From Dyadobacter sp. Leaf189 (GTDB lineage Bacteria; Bacteroidota; Bacteroidia; Cytophagales; Spirosomataceae), in the NCBI RefSeq assembly GCF_001424405.1, contig NZ_LMPS01000006.1, positions 434,001 to 498,000 of the forward strand: a DNA stretch of 64,000 nt, given 5' to 3'. Below are positions 36,554 through 45,447 of the stretch, in pieces. The notes beneath the pieces are model-generated. The model was not told the DNA's origin, searched no databases, and was given only the letters and a program-made list of their open reading frames with translations. The position numbers and the translations under genes were made by a program. Position 1 is the first letter of the stretch; each line of letters begins with the position of its first letter.

Positions 36554-38116
36554 TTAGAAATTTACACCGAGTGTCAAGACCATATTTACAGGTTTGTTCG
36601 AAATGTTCGCTGTAAAATATCTGGCAGGATCTTCCAGCGTGTAAGGCGTATAAGTTGATTTAAAGACAGAATAAGTCCCGGAAAGATCAGCGAAGAAACG
36701 ATCAACACGCACCCCCAAACCTGCCGAATACATCAGCTTATCTCTTTTGATTCCATCGAGACGCTCTGCGTAAGGATCGGCAATGTAGGCAAATCCGAGC
36801 CGGCCGCGCATAATTCCAAAGCGGTACTCTCCTCCTAATCTCGCATTTATTACGTTTTTATACACATCCTTCACTTCCGCATTGTTGTTATCGCGGAAGT
36901 TTTTGTTCTCCTCGTCAGTCAGGTAATTCGTCCGCAGGCGCATTCCAGAATAGCCCACGTATTCAAGCGTACCCGTAATGAAACCATTACTACTGATGAA
37001 ATACGTAGCACCGGCAGATGCGCGGAATGGACTTACGATCGAGTATTCAAAGTCGTTGGGCACCAGCGAGACGCTGCTCTGGGTCGGCCCGATATCCTGA
37101 CCGTTATCATTCGTGATCGATCCGCGGATATAGTTCGCGCCCACTCTTCTGTTGAATGTTTCCCGCATAGCCGTGAAAGTCGGCGAAGTGAGCGACAGCC
37201 CCGCCTGGATGAATGGAGAGAATTTGTAGATCACTCCGAATGTAGCATTCAGCCCACTCCCGGTAGCTTTAAGGTCTTCTGTGTTCGTCGTAGAATGGAA
37301 TACGGTTGCATTAATGATCGAATCGTGGAGCATATGCGTGTACTCATACCTGATCCGGCTGAACCCTACCGAGCCACCGAGGTAAAGCTTGTCATTGTAG
37401 TTACCTGCGTAGGCAATGGTCCATTGGGTATTTGCTCCTTTCGAATCAAAGTCACCTTGCTGCAATGTTGCATTCCGTGCATCATCGCGACCGTAAGGCG
37501 GCCCGTATCCTTCGGTAGTCGAAACGAAGTTGGTCGGAAAAATCGTTTGCAATTGATAGTAAGCGTGGTCGAGGTACCGGTATGTACCCTGATTTTCCTG
37601 CAATTCCCGGTTATAATCTTCGTCAGTCCAGCCGACGCCATTTGCATCTTCAACAGCACGATCCAGGAAAGAGCTTCTGTTATTCAGTCCCTGGTATGTA
37701 AACCTGTTTTGAAAAGATTGCTGGCGGGAGAACGAAATCCCGAGTGAGGTTCTTTTCCATTTGCGCTGAAAGCCCGGCTGACTGGTTATTACCATGGACG
37801 CGCTGGTCACATTGGCTGTGCTTTTTGCTGCAGATGTGACCCGATCAATGTACTTGCTGTCTGTGCTGATACTATTGAGCCCTGGGCTGAATGTAACTTC
37901 CGACCTGTTGTAAAAGCCTAACCCTGCGGGGTTTCCGCTGATAGCACTGGGATCACCGCCTAATGCAGCATGGTTTCCGCCAACTGCCTGAAAACGGGCT
38001 GTCCCTGTCTGATTTATCTCTGAATATCTGAACGCGTCGGTCGCATATTGCGCGAAAGCTGAGGAGGACACTAACAGGCTCAATGCGAGTAGTGATCCGC
38101 TAAACGGTTTTTTCAT
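36554..38116 (-). CDS. OmpP1/FadL-family outer membrane protein
   Basis: A 520-residue beta-barrel protein of the OMPP1/FadL/TodX group, channels for hydrophobic compounds. The ATG at 38116 gives a signal peptide ending near SSAFAQ. The mature N-terminus (YATDAFRYSEINQTGTARF, then GGNHAALGGDPSAISGNPAGL) is the family's hatch-like start. Alternating hydrophobic strands and the C-terminal aromatic (VLTLGVNF) fit a barrel. The substrate is unknown. A terminator hairpin between it and the upstream Gly/Tyr-rich lipoprotein gene suggests a separate promoter. Confidence 0.85.
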   Translation of the reverse strand: MKKPFSGSLLALSLLVSSSAFAQYATDAFRYSEINQTGTARFQAVGGNHAALGGDPSAISGNPAGLGFYNRSEVTFSPGLNSISTDSKYIDRVTSAAKSTANVTSASMVITSQPGFQRKWKRTSLGISFSRQQSFQNRFTYQGLNNRSSFLDRAVEDANGVGWTDEDYNRELQENQGTYRYLDHAYYQLQTIFPTNFVSTTEGYGPPYGRDDARNATLQQGDFDSKGANTQWTIAYAGNYNDKLYLGGSVGFSRIRYEYTHMLHDSIINATVFHSTTNTEDLKATGSGLNATFGVIYKFSPFIQAGLSLTSPTFTAMRETFNRRVGANYIRGSITNDNGQDIGPTQSSVSLVPNDFEYSIVSPFRASAGATYFISSNGFITGTLEYVGYSGMRLRTNYLTDEENKNFRDNNNAEVKDVYKNVINARLGGEYRFGIMRGRLGFAYIADPYAERLDGIKRDKLMYSAGLGVRVDRFFADLSGTYSVFKSTYTPYTLEDPARYFTANISNKPVNMVLTLGVNF

Positions 38117-38167
38117 GTCGATGTTGAAAAATAGCATTTAAGAACTTTAACACTCATTTAAACGAAA

Positions 38168-38197
38168 ACCCTGCAAAAATATGGCATTTTGCAGGGT
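38168..38197 (-). terminator. Rho-independent terminator of the Gly/Tyr-rich lipoprotein gene
   Basis: An 11-base perfect stem ACCCTGCAAAA/TTTTGCAGGGT with an 8-base loop, followed by TTTT on the minus strand. Confidence 0.8.
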
Positions 38198-38228
38198 CTC
38201 TATATGTAATAAAATTACATTACTTCAG

Positions 38229-39506
38229 TTATCTTGGTCCTCTTGAAGAAGGGCTTGAAACTCTTCCTCCACCGCCGCCACCAGATGGTGCGCTGTAACT
38301 TCTTGAAGGCGCGCTATAACTTGGTGCACTGTAAGTACGGGTCGGCGCACTGTACGATTCGCTTCTTGAGGGCGTATAAGTTCTGGCAGGACTGTTGTAG
38401 TCAGACTGGCTTCTTGAAGGTGTATAAGAAGGCGAGTTATATGTACTGCTGCTTCTTGACGACCTTGGCGTATAGCTGCCTGTTGCTGCTGAATTTGGCT
38501 CAGAATACGTGCTTGCATTGGCTTGACGTGGACGCGAGTAATATACATTGTTACCCTCGCTGCTTCCGCGTGAAGAATAACCACTATTAGCAGTTCTTCC
38601 ACCCGGGTTTGAAACTTCACCTCTGTTGTAGGATCTTGACGATCTTGGGGAAACGTAATTATCGTTTGCAGAAATCGCATTCGAAGCGCGTCTTCCACCT
38701 CTGTCACCTGTAACACCACCAGCAGACCGTGACGGAGCTGATGTTGCATTTCTTACGCCGTGGGTTCCATTTGTAACAACTCTCGGACCATATGTCCTGG
38801 AAACGCCTCTTTCAGGACTGTTCACTACGATAACCGGACGGCTGTAAGCCCACGGCGAGTAGCCGTAACCTCCTCCGAAACCGTATCCGCCGCCGTAAAA
38901 GCCGTCATAATATCCGTAAGGGCTTCCAAGGCCCCATGGACTATTATAACCAAACGGATCATAACCGTAAGCCATCATACTTCCGTAGCCCATTCCGTAT
39001 CCCATCATACTACCACCCCAAGGAGAGTAACCAAATGGAGAATATCCGAACATTGAACCCATTCCAAATCCGATATAAGGGCTGAAACGCATTGAGTTAC
39101 CATATCCGAAGCGCATTCCTGCACTCATCATACCTGGCCAGTAAGAGCCCATTCCTCCGAAATTAGAGAACCGGCTTGCCTGATTATAACCGTCTACAAA
39201 ACCTGCATTATAACCTACATCGCTTGAAATCGCACGTTTGGCACCTCGCGATGACAAGTACGATTCGTCGTAATAATCACTTGTTCCGTTCTCAGCGTAT
39301 TCACCTGTATAGCTGTAATCCGGGTTGTCCGTGCGGGATAATTCCTGATCTGCACCTCTGTCTCTCGTTACTACCCCCGAAGCAGGACCGCCACCGTATA
39401 GGTCGTCGTATCCACCCGAACGCGATATCTGTTGATTATTGGTACATCCCCAAGCTCCCAGCAAAATAAGCAAAGAAAGATGCTTTGCTTTGTTGATTGT
39501 ACTCAT
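38229..39506 (-). CDS. Low-complexity Gly/Tyr/Ser-rich lipoprotein of unknown function
   Basis: A 425-residue predicted lipoprotein (lipobox LLGAWGC, C21) with no recognised catalytic domain. Residues about 90-225 are rich in Gly, Tyr, Met, Phe and Pro, with repeats of GYSPFGYSPWGG and GYGMGYGSMMAYGYDP type. Residues about 330-425 are Ser/Arg/Tyr/Pro-rich with repeats such as YTPSRSES, RTYSAPS and SRSYSAPS. The composition suggests a disordered, possibly self-associating surface or periplasmic protein. It lies divergently upstream of proS. Similar proteins in Bacteroidota are often mislabelled vitellogenin-like because of composition. Confidence 0.7.
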   Translation of the reverse strand: MSTINKAKHLSLLILLGAWGCTNNQQISRSGGYDDLYGGGPASGVVTRDRGADQELSRTDNPDYSYTGEYAENGTSDYYDESYLSSRGAKRAISSDVGYNAGFVDGYNQASRFSNFGGMGSYWPGMMSAGMRFGYGNSMRFSPYIGFGMGSMFGYSPFGYSPWGGSMMGYGMGYGSMMAYGYDPFGYNSPWGLGSPYGYYDGFYGGGYGFGGGYGYSPWAYSRPVIVVNSPERGVSRTYGPRVVTNGTHGVRNATSAPSRSAGGVTGDRGGRRASNAISANDNYVSPRSSRSYNRGEVSNPGGRTANSGYSSRGSSEGNNVYYSRPRQANASTYSEPNSAATGSYTPRSSRSSSTYNSPSYTPSRSQSDYNSPARTYTPSRSESYSAPTRTYSAPSYSAPSRSYSAPSGGGGGGRVSSPSSRGPR

Positions 39507-39614
39507 GGCTTTAAAGGATTAAATGTTTGTTGCTAATATAGTTATAAAATCTATTCCAAACTAGTAAGTAAACGCCTGTTACATGACATTAATTCCAAAG
39601 TTAACATAAAAAAC

Positions 39615-39622
39615 TATCTTTG
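39615..39622 (+). promoter_or_regulatory. Putative -7 promoter element of proS (TATCTTTG)
   Basis: TATCTTTG matches TAnnTTTG and lies 65 bases before the proS ATG in the divergent intergenic region. No standard -33 TTG was found. Confidence 0.4.
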
Positions 39623-39687
39623 CAACTGCTGCAAAAAAGAGCATTTATAGCAGTATACTCCATTTCCATTACAAAATAATCCTAATA

Positions 39688-41163
39688 ATGAGTAAATCCC
39701 TGCCAACACGAAGTGAAAACTACTCCGAATGGTATAATGAGCTGGTAAAACGTGCTGATTTGGCTGAGAATTCTGCTGTCAGAGGTTGTATGGTGATCAA
39801 ACCTTACGGCTATTCAATCTGGGAGAAGATGCAGCGGGCACTTGACGATATGTTCAAGGAAACGGGCCACACCAATGCCTACTTCCCGCTTTTTATCCCG
39901 AAATCTTACCTCAGTAAAGAAGCTTCGCACGTGGAAGGCTTTGCGAAGGAATGCGCCGTTGTAACGCATTACCGTCTGAAAAATGACCCGAATGGAAAAG
40001 GAGTAATCGTTGACCCGGATGCAAAGCTGGAAGAAGAGCTCATTGTTCGCCCGACTTCGGAAACGGTTATCTGGAGCACTTACAAAAACTGGATCCAATC
40101 ATACCGCGACCTGCCTTTGCTGATCAATCAATGGGCAAATGTGGTACGCTGGGAAATGCGGACGCGTTTATTTTTGAGAACAGCTGAATTCTTATGGCAG
40201 GAGGGACACACCGCGCACGCTACTGCACAGGAAGCGATTGCTGAAAGCGAGCAAATGCTTGAAGTATACGCCACATTTGCAGAAGAATGGATGGCGCTAC
40301 CCGTAGTAAAAGGAATTAAAACGGCCAACGAGCGTTTCGCAGGGGCGGAAAATACATATTGCATTGAAGCTTTGATGCAGGACGGAAAAGCATTGCAGGC
40401 GGGTACCTCTCACTTCCTGGGCCAGAACTTTGCGACTGCATTTGATGTAAAATTCCAGGATAAGGACGGTAAACTTGAATATGTCTGGGGAACTTCATGG
40501 GGCGTAAGTACACGCCTGATGGGTGCATTGATCATGGCGCACTCTGACGACAGCGGCCTGGTACTACCTCCGAAACTGGCACCAATCCAGGTTGTAATCG
40601 TTCCTATTTACAAGAATGAAGAACAATTGCAGCAGATTTCAGATAAGGTTGCAGACATTACGAAGCAGCTGAAAAAGATGGGGATTTCTGTTAAGTACGA
40701 TTCAAGCGACGCGTACAAACCTGGCTACAAATTCGCGGAATATGAGCTGAAAGGAGTTCCTGTAAGGCTGGCTCTTGGCGGACGGGATCTTGAAAATGGC
40801 ACCATCGAAGTGGCACGGAGAGATACCAAAACCAAGGAAACAGTAAGCCTCGATGGAATTGCTGAGCATGTAAGAGCACTTTTAGACAATATCCAGGAGT
40901 CCATCTACAACAAAGCGCTCGCTTTCCGCAAAGAGAATACGCATAAAGTGGATACGTTTGAAGAGTTTAACGAAGTGCTGGATACCAAAGGCGGCTTTAT
41001 CCTGGCACATTGGGATGGTACCTCCGAAACAGAGGAAAAAATCAAAGAAGAAACCAAGGCAACAATCCGCTGCATTCCCCTGGATCAGGAAGAAGAGGCA
41101 GGAACCTGCATTTACTCAGGTAAACCTTCGACTGGCAGGGTCGTTTTTGCAAGGGCATACTAA
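39688..41163 (+). CDS. proS: Prolyl-tRNA synthetase
   Basis: A 491-residue class II aminoacyl-tRNA synthetase that charges tRNA-Pro. Length and layout (no editing insertion, C-terminal extension ending RVVFARAY) match the archaeal/eukaryotic-type ProS common in Bacteroidota. Motif 2 is visible in [20 protein letters not shown] (about 154-173) and motif 3 in [20 protein letters not shown] (about 271-290). TSETVIW near 131 binds proline or ATP. The anticodon-binding domain lies near 300-400. It has its own promoter and is followed by the FKBP gene. Confidence 0.96.
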   Translation: MSKSLPTRSENYSEWYNELVKRADLAENSAVRGCMVIKPYGYSIWEKMQRALDDMFKETGHTNAYFPLFIPKSYLSKEASHVEGFAKECAVVTHYRLKNDPNGKGVIVDPDAKLEEELIVRPTSETVIWSTYKNWIQSYRDLPLLINQWANVVRWEMRTRLFLRTAEFLWQEGHTAHATAQEAIAESEQMLEVYATFAEEWMALPVVKGIKTANERFAGAENTYCIEALMQDGKALQAGTSHFLGQNFATAFDVKFQDKDGKLEYVWGTSWGVSTRLMGALIMAHSDDSGLVLPPKLAPIQVVIVPIYKNEEQLQQISDKVADITKQLKKMGISVKYDSSDAYKPGYKFAEYELKGVPVRLALGGRDLENGTIEVARRDTKTKETVSLDGIAEHVRALLDNIQESIYNKALAFRKENTHKVDTFEEFNEVLDTKGGFILAHWDGTSETEEKIKEETKATIRCIPLDQEEEAGTCIYSGKPSTGRVVFARAY

Positions 41164-41227
41164 TTTTACCACCAGTTGTACATAATCCGGAAGGCTGGAT
41201 ATTTTTAACCATTTAAGAAAAAGCAAA

Positions 41228-41656
41228 ATGAAGCAGGCGCAGGCAGGAGATAATGTACAAGTACATTACAAAGGCACTTTACCAGACGGACAGCTTTTCG
41301 ATTCATCGGAAGGCCGTGACCCGCTCAATTTCCAATTAGGCAGCGGACAGGTTATCAAAGGATTTGATGACGGTGTGACAGGGATGGAAGTTGGTGACAA
41401 AAAGACGATCCACATTCCCAACGAAGAAGCTTACGGCCCGATCAATGAAGATATGATCATTAATTTCGATCGCAGCCAGATCCCTTCTGATATCCCTCTT
41501 GAAATCGGCAGCACCCTGAATATGCATCAGGATGGTGGCCAGGTTATTCAGGTCGTTGTACGCGAAGTTACCGAGGACACCGTAGTTCTGGATGCAAATC
41601 ACCCGCTGGCGGGACAGGATCTCATCTTTGAGCTTGAGTTGGTAGGAATCAACTAA
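41228..41656 (+). CDS. FKBP-type peptidyl-prolyl isomerase (SlyD-like)
   Basis: A 142-residue cytoplasmic prolyl isomerase and chaperone. The FKBP core is present at the N-terminus (VHYKGTLPDGQLFDSS, LGSGQVIKGFDDGVTGMEVGD) and an inserted insert-in-flap domain follows (EAYGPINEDMIINFDRSQIP) as in SlyD. The C-terminal histidine-rich metal tail of E. coli SlyD is absent. It is 64 bases downstream of proS and ends at a bidirectional terminator. Confidence 0.9.
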   Translation: MKQAQAGDNVQVHYKGTLPDGQLFDSSEGRDPLNFQLGSGQVIKGFDDGVTGMEVGDKKTIHIPNEEAYGPINEDMIINFDRSQIPSDIPLEIGSTLNMHQDGGQVIQVVVREVTEDTVVLDANHPLAGQDLIFELELVGIN

Positions 41657-41664
41657 ATGAAACG

Positions 41665-41696
41665 AAAAAGGATCAGCACTCGGCTGATCCTTTTTT
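41665..41696. terminator. Bidirectional rho-independent terminator
   Basis: AAAAAGGATCAGC pairs with GCTGATCCTTTTT around a 5-base loop. Its right edge touches the stop codon of the convergent AlbA_2 gene. Confidence 0.9.
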
Positions 41697-42325
41697 CATT
41701 CAGTCCATTTCAAACTGAATATCTCCGGTCTTGTTCCCGGTATTTTCAACAAAATCTGCCGGGCAGCCAGGTCCTGCAACATTCGTTCAGCCCGCTTTTC
41801 TGAAATGTTGATCATACGGGAAAATAACTTTGCTGAAACTGAGTCGGACGTTTTAAGGTAAGAGACCAATGTTTTTACATGCCGGTTTGCCAGTAACTTT
41901 TCAGTTTGTCCATCACCATCATTGTAAAGCAGCAGCTTGGGAATTGGAACGCTCTTGTCTTTTACCCTGATATAAATGGTCCGTGCTCCGCGCTCATTCA
42001 ACACATAATGCGGCTTATCCTCACTTTCCTTGATTTCTACAACGAGCAGCTTTTTACCCGATGATGTCTGGGATTTGATCTGTACCAATAGCTTGGGTTC
42101 AATGTAATCCGTCAATGCTTTTTCCAGCTTCTGTAATTCGGTCAGCTCGGAAGGTACGCCGGTTACAATACCCGTATCCGCCACGCCGATCAGCAATGTG
42201 CCGCCCGAAGTATTGGCGAATGAAACAATGGTCTTCGCTATCTTGGCCGGACTGTCAATCTTACTCTTGAACTCAACAGTCAGCCCCTCTCCTTTCTTGA
42301 TTATCTCGTCAGTATTTATGCTCAT
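41696..42325 (-). CDS. AlbA_2 (Schlafen-type) domain protein
   Basis: A 209-residue protein with an N-terminal AlbA_2 domain, a putative nucleic-acid-binding ATPase-like fold: LTVEFKSKIDSPAKIAKTIV (about 14-33), FANTSGGTLLIGVADTG (36-52) and LVVEIKESEDKPHY near 95. The C-terminal ~60 residues look like a winged-helix (ISEKRAERMLQDLAARQIL). It lies 3 bases downstream of dprA and is certainly co-transcribed with it, so a role near DNA handling or competence is possible, but the family is poorly understood. Confidence 0.82.
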   Translation of the reverse strand: MSINTDEIIKKGEGLTVEFKSKIDSPAKIAKTIVSFANTSGGTLLIGVADTGIVTGVPSELTELQKLEKALTDYIEPKLLVQIKSQTSSGKKLLVVEIKESEDKPHYVLNERGARTIYIRVKDKSVPIPKLLLYNDGDGQTEKLLANRHVKTLVSYLKTSDSVSAKLFSRMINISEKRAERMLQDLAARQILLKIPGTRPEIFSLKWTE

Positions 42326-42328
42326 TCA

Positions 42329-43453
42329 TCAAATTAAACTGTATTTCTTACCAGGTAACGAGCGGATCATTCCCTGAAATTCCAGGTTCAGCAATAATGT
42401 TGCCAATTTATTCAAATGGAGACCTGATTGCCAGGCCAACTCATCGATCTGAGTCGGCCCTTTCTGTTTCAACATCGATAACACCTGTCCTTCGTCCTGG
42501 GTGAAACCTTCAAAACTGATATGTTGCGGCCTTTGTTCCATAACTGAGGTCGGATCGTTGTTCATGGTCCAGTTAAGGGCTGTGGCAAGATCTTCGACAG
42601 AGGTGAAAATAGAAGCTTTATGGTCTCTGATCAGCATATTACAACCTTCTGACTGATTATTGCCGATCATACCCGGCACTGCATATACATCACGGTGATA
42701 ATTCTGGGCAAATTCAACCGTGATCAGACTGCCGCCTTTCTTCCCCGATTCCACCACAATCACAACATCGCTCAACCCCGCAATAATTCGGTTTCGTGCC
42801 GGAAATCTCATGAAATCAGGTTTTGTCTGCAATGTATTCTCAGTAACAATTCCTCCATTGATCTGCATTTCTTCGGCAGTTCGTTTGTGCGTCGCTGGAT
42901 AGATCACATCTAGCCCACTCGCCATTACTCCGATGGTAGGGAGGTTATGCTTGATGCACGCGCGGTGCGCAGTAATATCCACGCCATAAGCCAGCCCGCT
43001 CACGACGAGCGCGTTGTAAGGTTCCAGATCCCGAACGATGGTTTCGGTAACTGCCTTTCCATATTCACTGATTTGCCTCGTACCCACAACACCGACAGCT
43101 CTTTTCGCATTGAAATCGATTTCTCCCTTTGAATAAAGTACAATCGGCGCATCGTAAAGTGGTTTCAGTCGGAGCGGGTAGGTTTGATCCGTGAAGAAAT
43201 GGAGATCGATAAGCTCCTTATTACATCTGATATATTCCTTTTCAGCCCAATCCAGCTCACTTTTAGCCAGAACTGCTTTAACGACCTTGTCCCCTACTCC
43301 CGGGATCTTTATTAATTTTTTGTAATCGGCATCAAATACTTTTGAGGCGCTGCCGCAGTAGCTGATCAGTTGTCTGATCGTGACAGAGCCAACTCCGGGG
43401 GTTTGTACAAGTGCGAGAATGCAGATCTTTTCTGCCTCTGAAATACCTTCCAT
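42329..43453 (-). CDS. dprA: DNA-processing protein DprA
   Basis: A 374-residue protein that protects incoming single-stranded DNA and loads RecA during natural transformation. An N-terminal helix-hairpin-helix/SAM-like region (GVGSVTIRQLISYCG, IPGVGDKVVKAVL) precedes the Rossmann domain with VGTRQISEYGKAVTE, VVSGLAYGVDITAHRACI, GVMASGLDVIYPATHK and FPARNRIIAGLSDVVIVVE. A C-terminal DprA winged helix (about 310-374) ends the protein. It is the first gene of the dprA-AlbA_2 pair. Confidence 0.94.
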   Translation of the reverse strand: MEGISEAEKICILALVQTPGVGSVTIRQLISYCGSASKVFDADYKKLIKIPGVGDKVVKAVLAKSELDWAEKEYIRCNKELIDLHFFTDQTYPLRLKPLYDAPIVLYSKGEIDFNAKRAVGVVGTRQISEYGKAVTETIVRDLEPYNALVVSGLAYGVDITAHRACIKHNLPTIGVMASGLDVIYPATHKRTAEEMQINGGIVTENTLQTKPDFMRFPARNRIIAGLSDVVIVVESGKKGGSLITVEFAQNYHRDVYAVPGMIGNNQSEGCNMLIRDHKASIFTSVEDLATALNWTMNNDPTSVMEQRPQHISFEGFTQDEGQVLSMLKQKGPTQIDELAWQSGLHLNKLATLLLNLEFQGMIRSLPGKKYSLI

Positions 43454-43570
43454 TTAAGTGTGTTTTTGTGTAAAGACTGTCGCGGTGCCCTCAGAAAAAA
43501 TGTGGCATGCATTTTGTCAATATACGTCAATGAATCACCTAAATACAACTTCATTTACCAAACAGCTAGT

Positions 43571-45394
43571 ATGGAAAATTTTAATACCGATAACGCCGAA
43601 ACGATTGAACATTACGAAGGCATGGGAGCAACCTGTTATCCGGAGGGAGTATACTACCGGGTTTGGGCACCACACGCCGAGAGTGTTTCCGTAATCGGCA
43701 CCTTTAATGATTGGAATGAGACTGCAAATATGCTTCAAGCCGAAGAAAATGGTTATTGGGGCCTTTTAGTTGAGAACTCCAAAGAAGGAGATGAATATAA
43801 ATTTTTATTAAAAACACCCGCAGGTGATTTGCATAGAAATGACCCTTATGCATTGAAAATGACGAATTCTGCCGGTAACTGCATTGTATATAACCATGCT
43901 TCTTTTGACTGGCAGGACACTACTTTTCAGATCCCAAGCTGGCACGAGATCGTCATTTACGAGCTGCACGTCGGCACATTTAATGTAAAGGATAAGGATC
44001 AGGTTGGTACCTTTTACACAGCCATTGAAAAATTGCCCTATCTTAAAGAAATGGGCTTTAATGCAATCGAGCTAATGCCTTGTGCCGAGTTTCCGGGATC
44101 GCGTTCGTGGGGATACAATCCTGCAAACCCGTTTTCCATTGAGGCAGACTACGGTGGTCCGGACGGACTGAAAGCCTTTGTTAAAGCTGCACACGAAGCC
44201 GGGTTAGCTGTCATTCTGGATGTGGTTTACAATCACTTTGGTCCGTCAGACCTGGATTTGTGGCAGTTTGACGGCTGGTCGGAAAACGACGGGGGCGGTA
44301 TTTACTTTTACAACGACTGGAAAGCGGAAACACCCTGGGGAAGCACGCGACCAGATTACGGGCGCGGCGAAGTACGTCAGTATATCCGCGACAATGCATT
44401 GATGTGGCTGAAAGATTACCGCGTCGACGGATTGAGAATGGATATGGTACCATATATCAGGAATGTAAAAGCAGACGGTAATCCCGGAAACGATATTCCC
44501 GAAGGAATTTCACTGATGCAATGGATCAATTCCGATATTCGCCAGCATTACCCCAATTGCATTACCATTGCAGAGGATATGCATTCCCTGGATTTCATCA
44601 CCAACTCCGTTGAAAATGGCGGTTTGGGATATGGATCGCAGTGGGATGCCGAGTTCGTGCATACTGTAAGAGACGCGATCATTACCCAGCACGATGGCGA
44701 CCGTGATATGGTAAAAGTTGCAGACGCGATCAGCTCGCGTTTCAATTCGGACTATTTCCAGCGCATTATATACACAGAGTCGCACGATGAAGTCTCAAAT
44801 GGTCAGGCAAGAGTAGCAGAGGAGATTGCAGATGGTGACGTAAATAACTGGTACTCTAAAAAGCGGGCGGCACTCGGTGTGGCACTTGTGCTCACTTCTC
44901 CGGGTATCCCGATGATATTTCAGGGTCAGCCGCTGCTGGAAGACAAATGGTTTTCGGACAGTGACCCAATCGACTGGACGCGATTGGAAAAATTCAGCGG
45001 TTTCGCAAATCTGCACCGCGATCTGATCCATTTGAGAAGAAACTGGTTTGGCGTAACAAAAGGTCTTCAGGGGCAAAATGTTGAGTTGATCCGTGTTGAT
45101 AATGAGAAGAAGATTATTGCAATGCACCGTTGGAGCGAAGGCGGGCCGAAGGACAGCGTTATCGTAGTTTTGAATTTCTCAATTGAAACCTTCGATGATT
45201 ATAAAATCGGCTTCCCGAGAGGCGGCACTTGGAATTTGAGGTTCAACAGCGACAATGAAGACTACGATCCAGACTTTTCTCACATTGGAATCAAGGACAT
45301 TGAAACTTTCGAGGGTGAAATGGACAACCATCCTTTCCACGGATCTTTACAAATCCCCCCATATACCGCGCTGATTTTCTCTCAGGAAGAGTAA
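43571..45394 (+). CDS. GH13 alpha-glucan enzyme, branching-enzyme-like, with CBM48
   Basis: A 607-residue cytoplasmic alpha-amylase-superfamily protein. The frame runs on to 43460, but the ATG at 43571 gives the expected N-terminus. A CBM48/E-set domain (about 10-110, YYRVWAPHAESVSVIGTFN) precedes the (beta/alpha)8 barrel. Catalytic positions are D291 (VDGLRMDMV), E335 (ITIAEDMHS) and D406 (TESHDEV), with DVVYNH near 217-222. The SHDEV form of the last motif fits glycogen branching enzymes rather than amylases. It is shorter than GlgB, so another glucan transferase or hydrolase is possible. No glg genes are adjacent. Confidence 0.82.
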   Translation: MENFNTDNAETIEHYEGMGATCYPEGVYYRVWAPHAESVSVIGTFNDWNETANMLQAEENGYWGLLVENSKEGDEYKFLLKTPAGDLHRNDPYALKMTNSAGNCIVYNHASFDWQDTTFQIPSWHEIVIYELHVGTFNVKDKDQVGTFYTAIEKLPYLKEMGFNAIELMPCAEFPGSRSWGYNPANPFSIEADYGGPDGLKAFVKAAHEAGLAVILDVVYNHFGPSDLDLWQFDGWSENDGGGIYFYNDWKAETPWGSTRPDYGRGEVRQYIRDNALMWLKDYRVDGLRMDMVPYIRNVKADGNPGNDIPEGISLMQWINSDIRQHYPNCITIAEDMHSLDFITNSVENGGLGYGSQWDAEFVHTVRDAIITQHDGDRDMVKVADAISSRFNSDYFQRIIYTESHDEVSNGQARVAEEIADGDVNNWYSKKRAALGVALVLTSPGIPMIFQGQPLLEDKWFSDSDPIDWTRLEKFSGFANLHRDLIHLRRNWFGVTKGLQGQNVELIRVDNEKKIIAMHRWSEGGPKDSVIVVLNFSIETFDDYKIGFPRGGTWNLRFNSDNEDYDPDFSHIGIKDIETFEGEMDNHPFHGSLQIPPYTALIFSQEE

Positions 45395-45413
45395 CGTATT
45401 CAGAAGCAAAAAG

Positions 45414-45446
45414 AAAGTCCGGCTTGATATCGAGCCGGACTTTTTC
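45414..45446. terminator. Bidirectional rho-independent terminator
   Basis: An 11-base stem AAAGTCCGGCT/AGCCGGACTTT with T-runs on both strands between the convergent GH13 and lepB genes. Confidence 0.9.
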
Positions 45447-45447
45447 A

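Noticed and set aside
38225-38749. Alternative minus-strand frame (174 codons) rich in Gln, Val and His
   Set aside because: It is an out-of-frame reading of the repeat-rich lipoprotein gene; low complexity explains the open frame.
41696-43453. AlbA_2 plus DprA as a defence island
   Set aside because: No nuclease, restriction or phage-related genes adjoin; DprA and a small AlbA_2 protein in housekeeping surroundings do not support a defence system.
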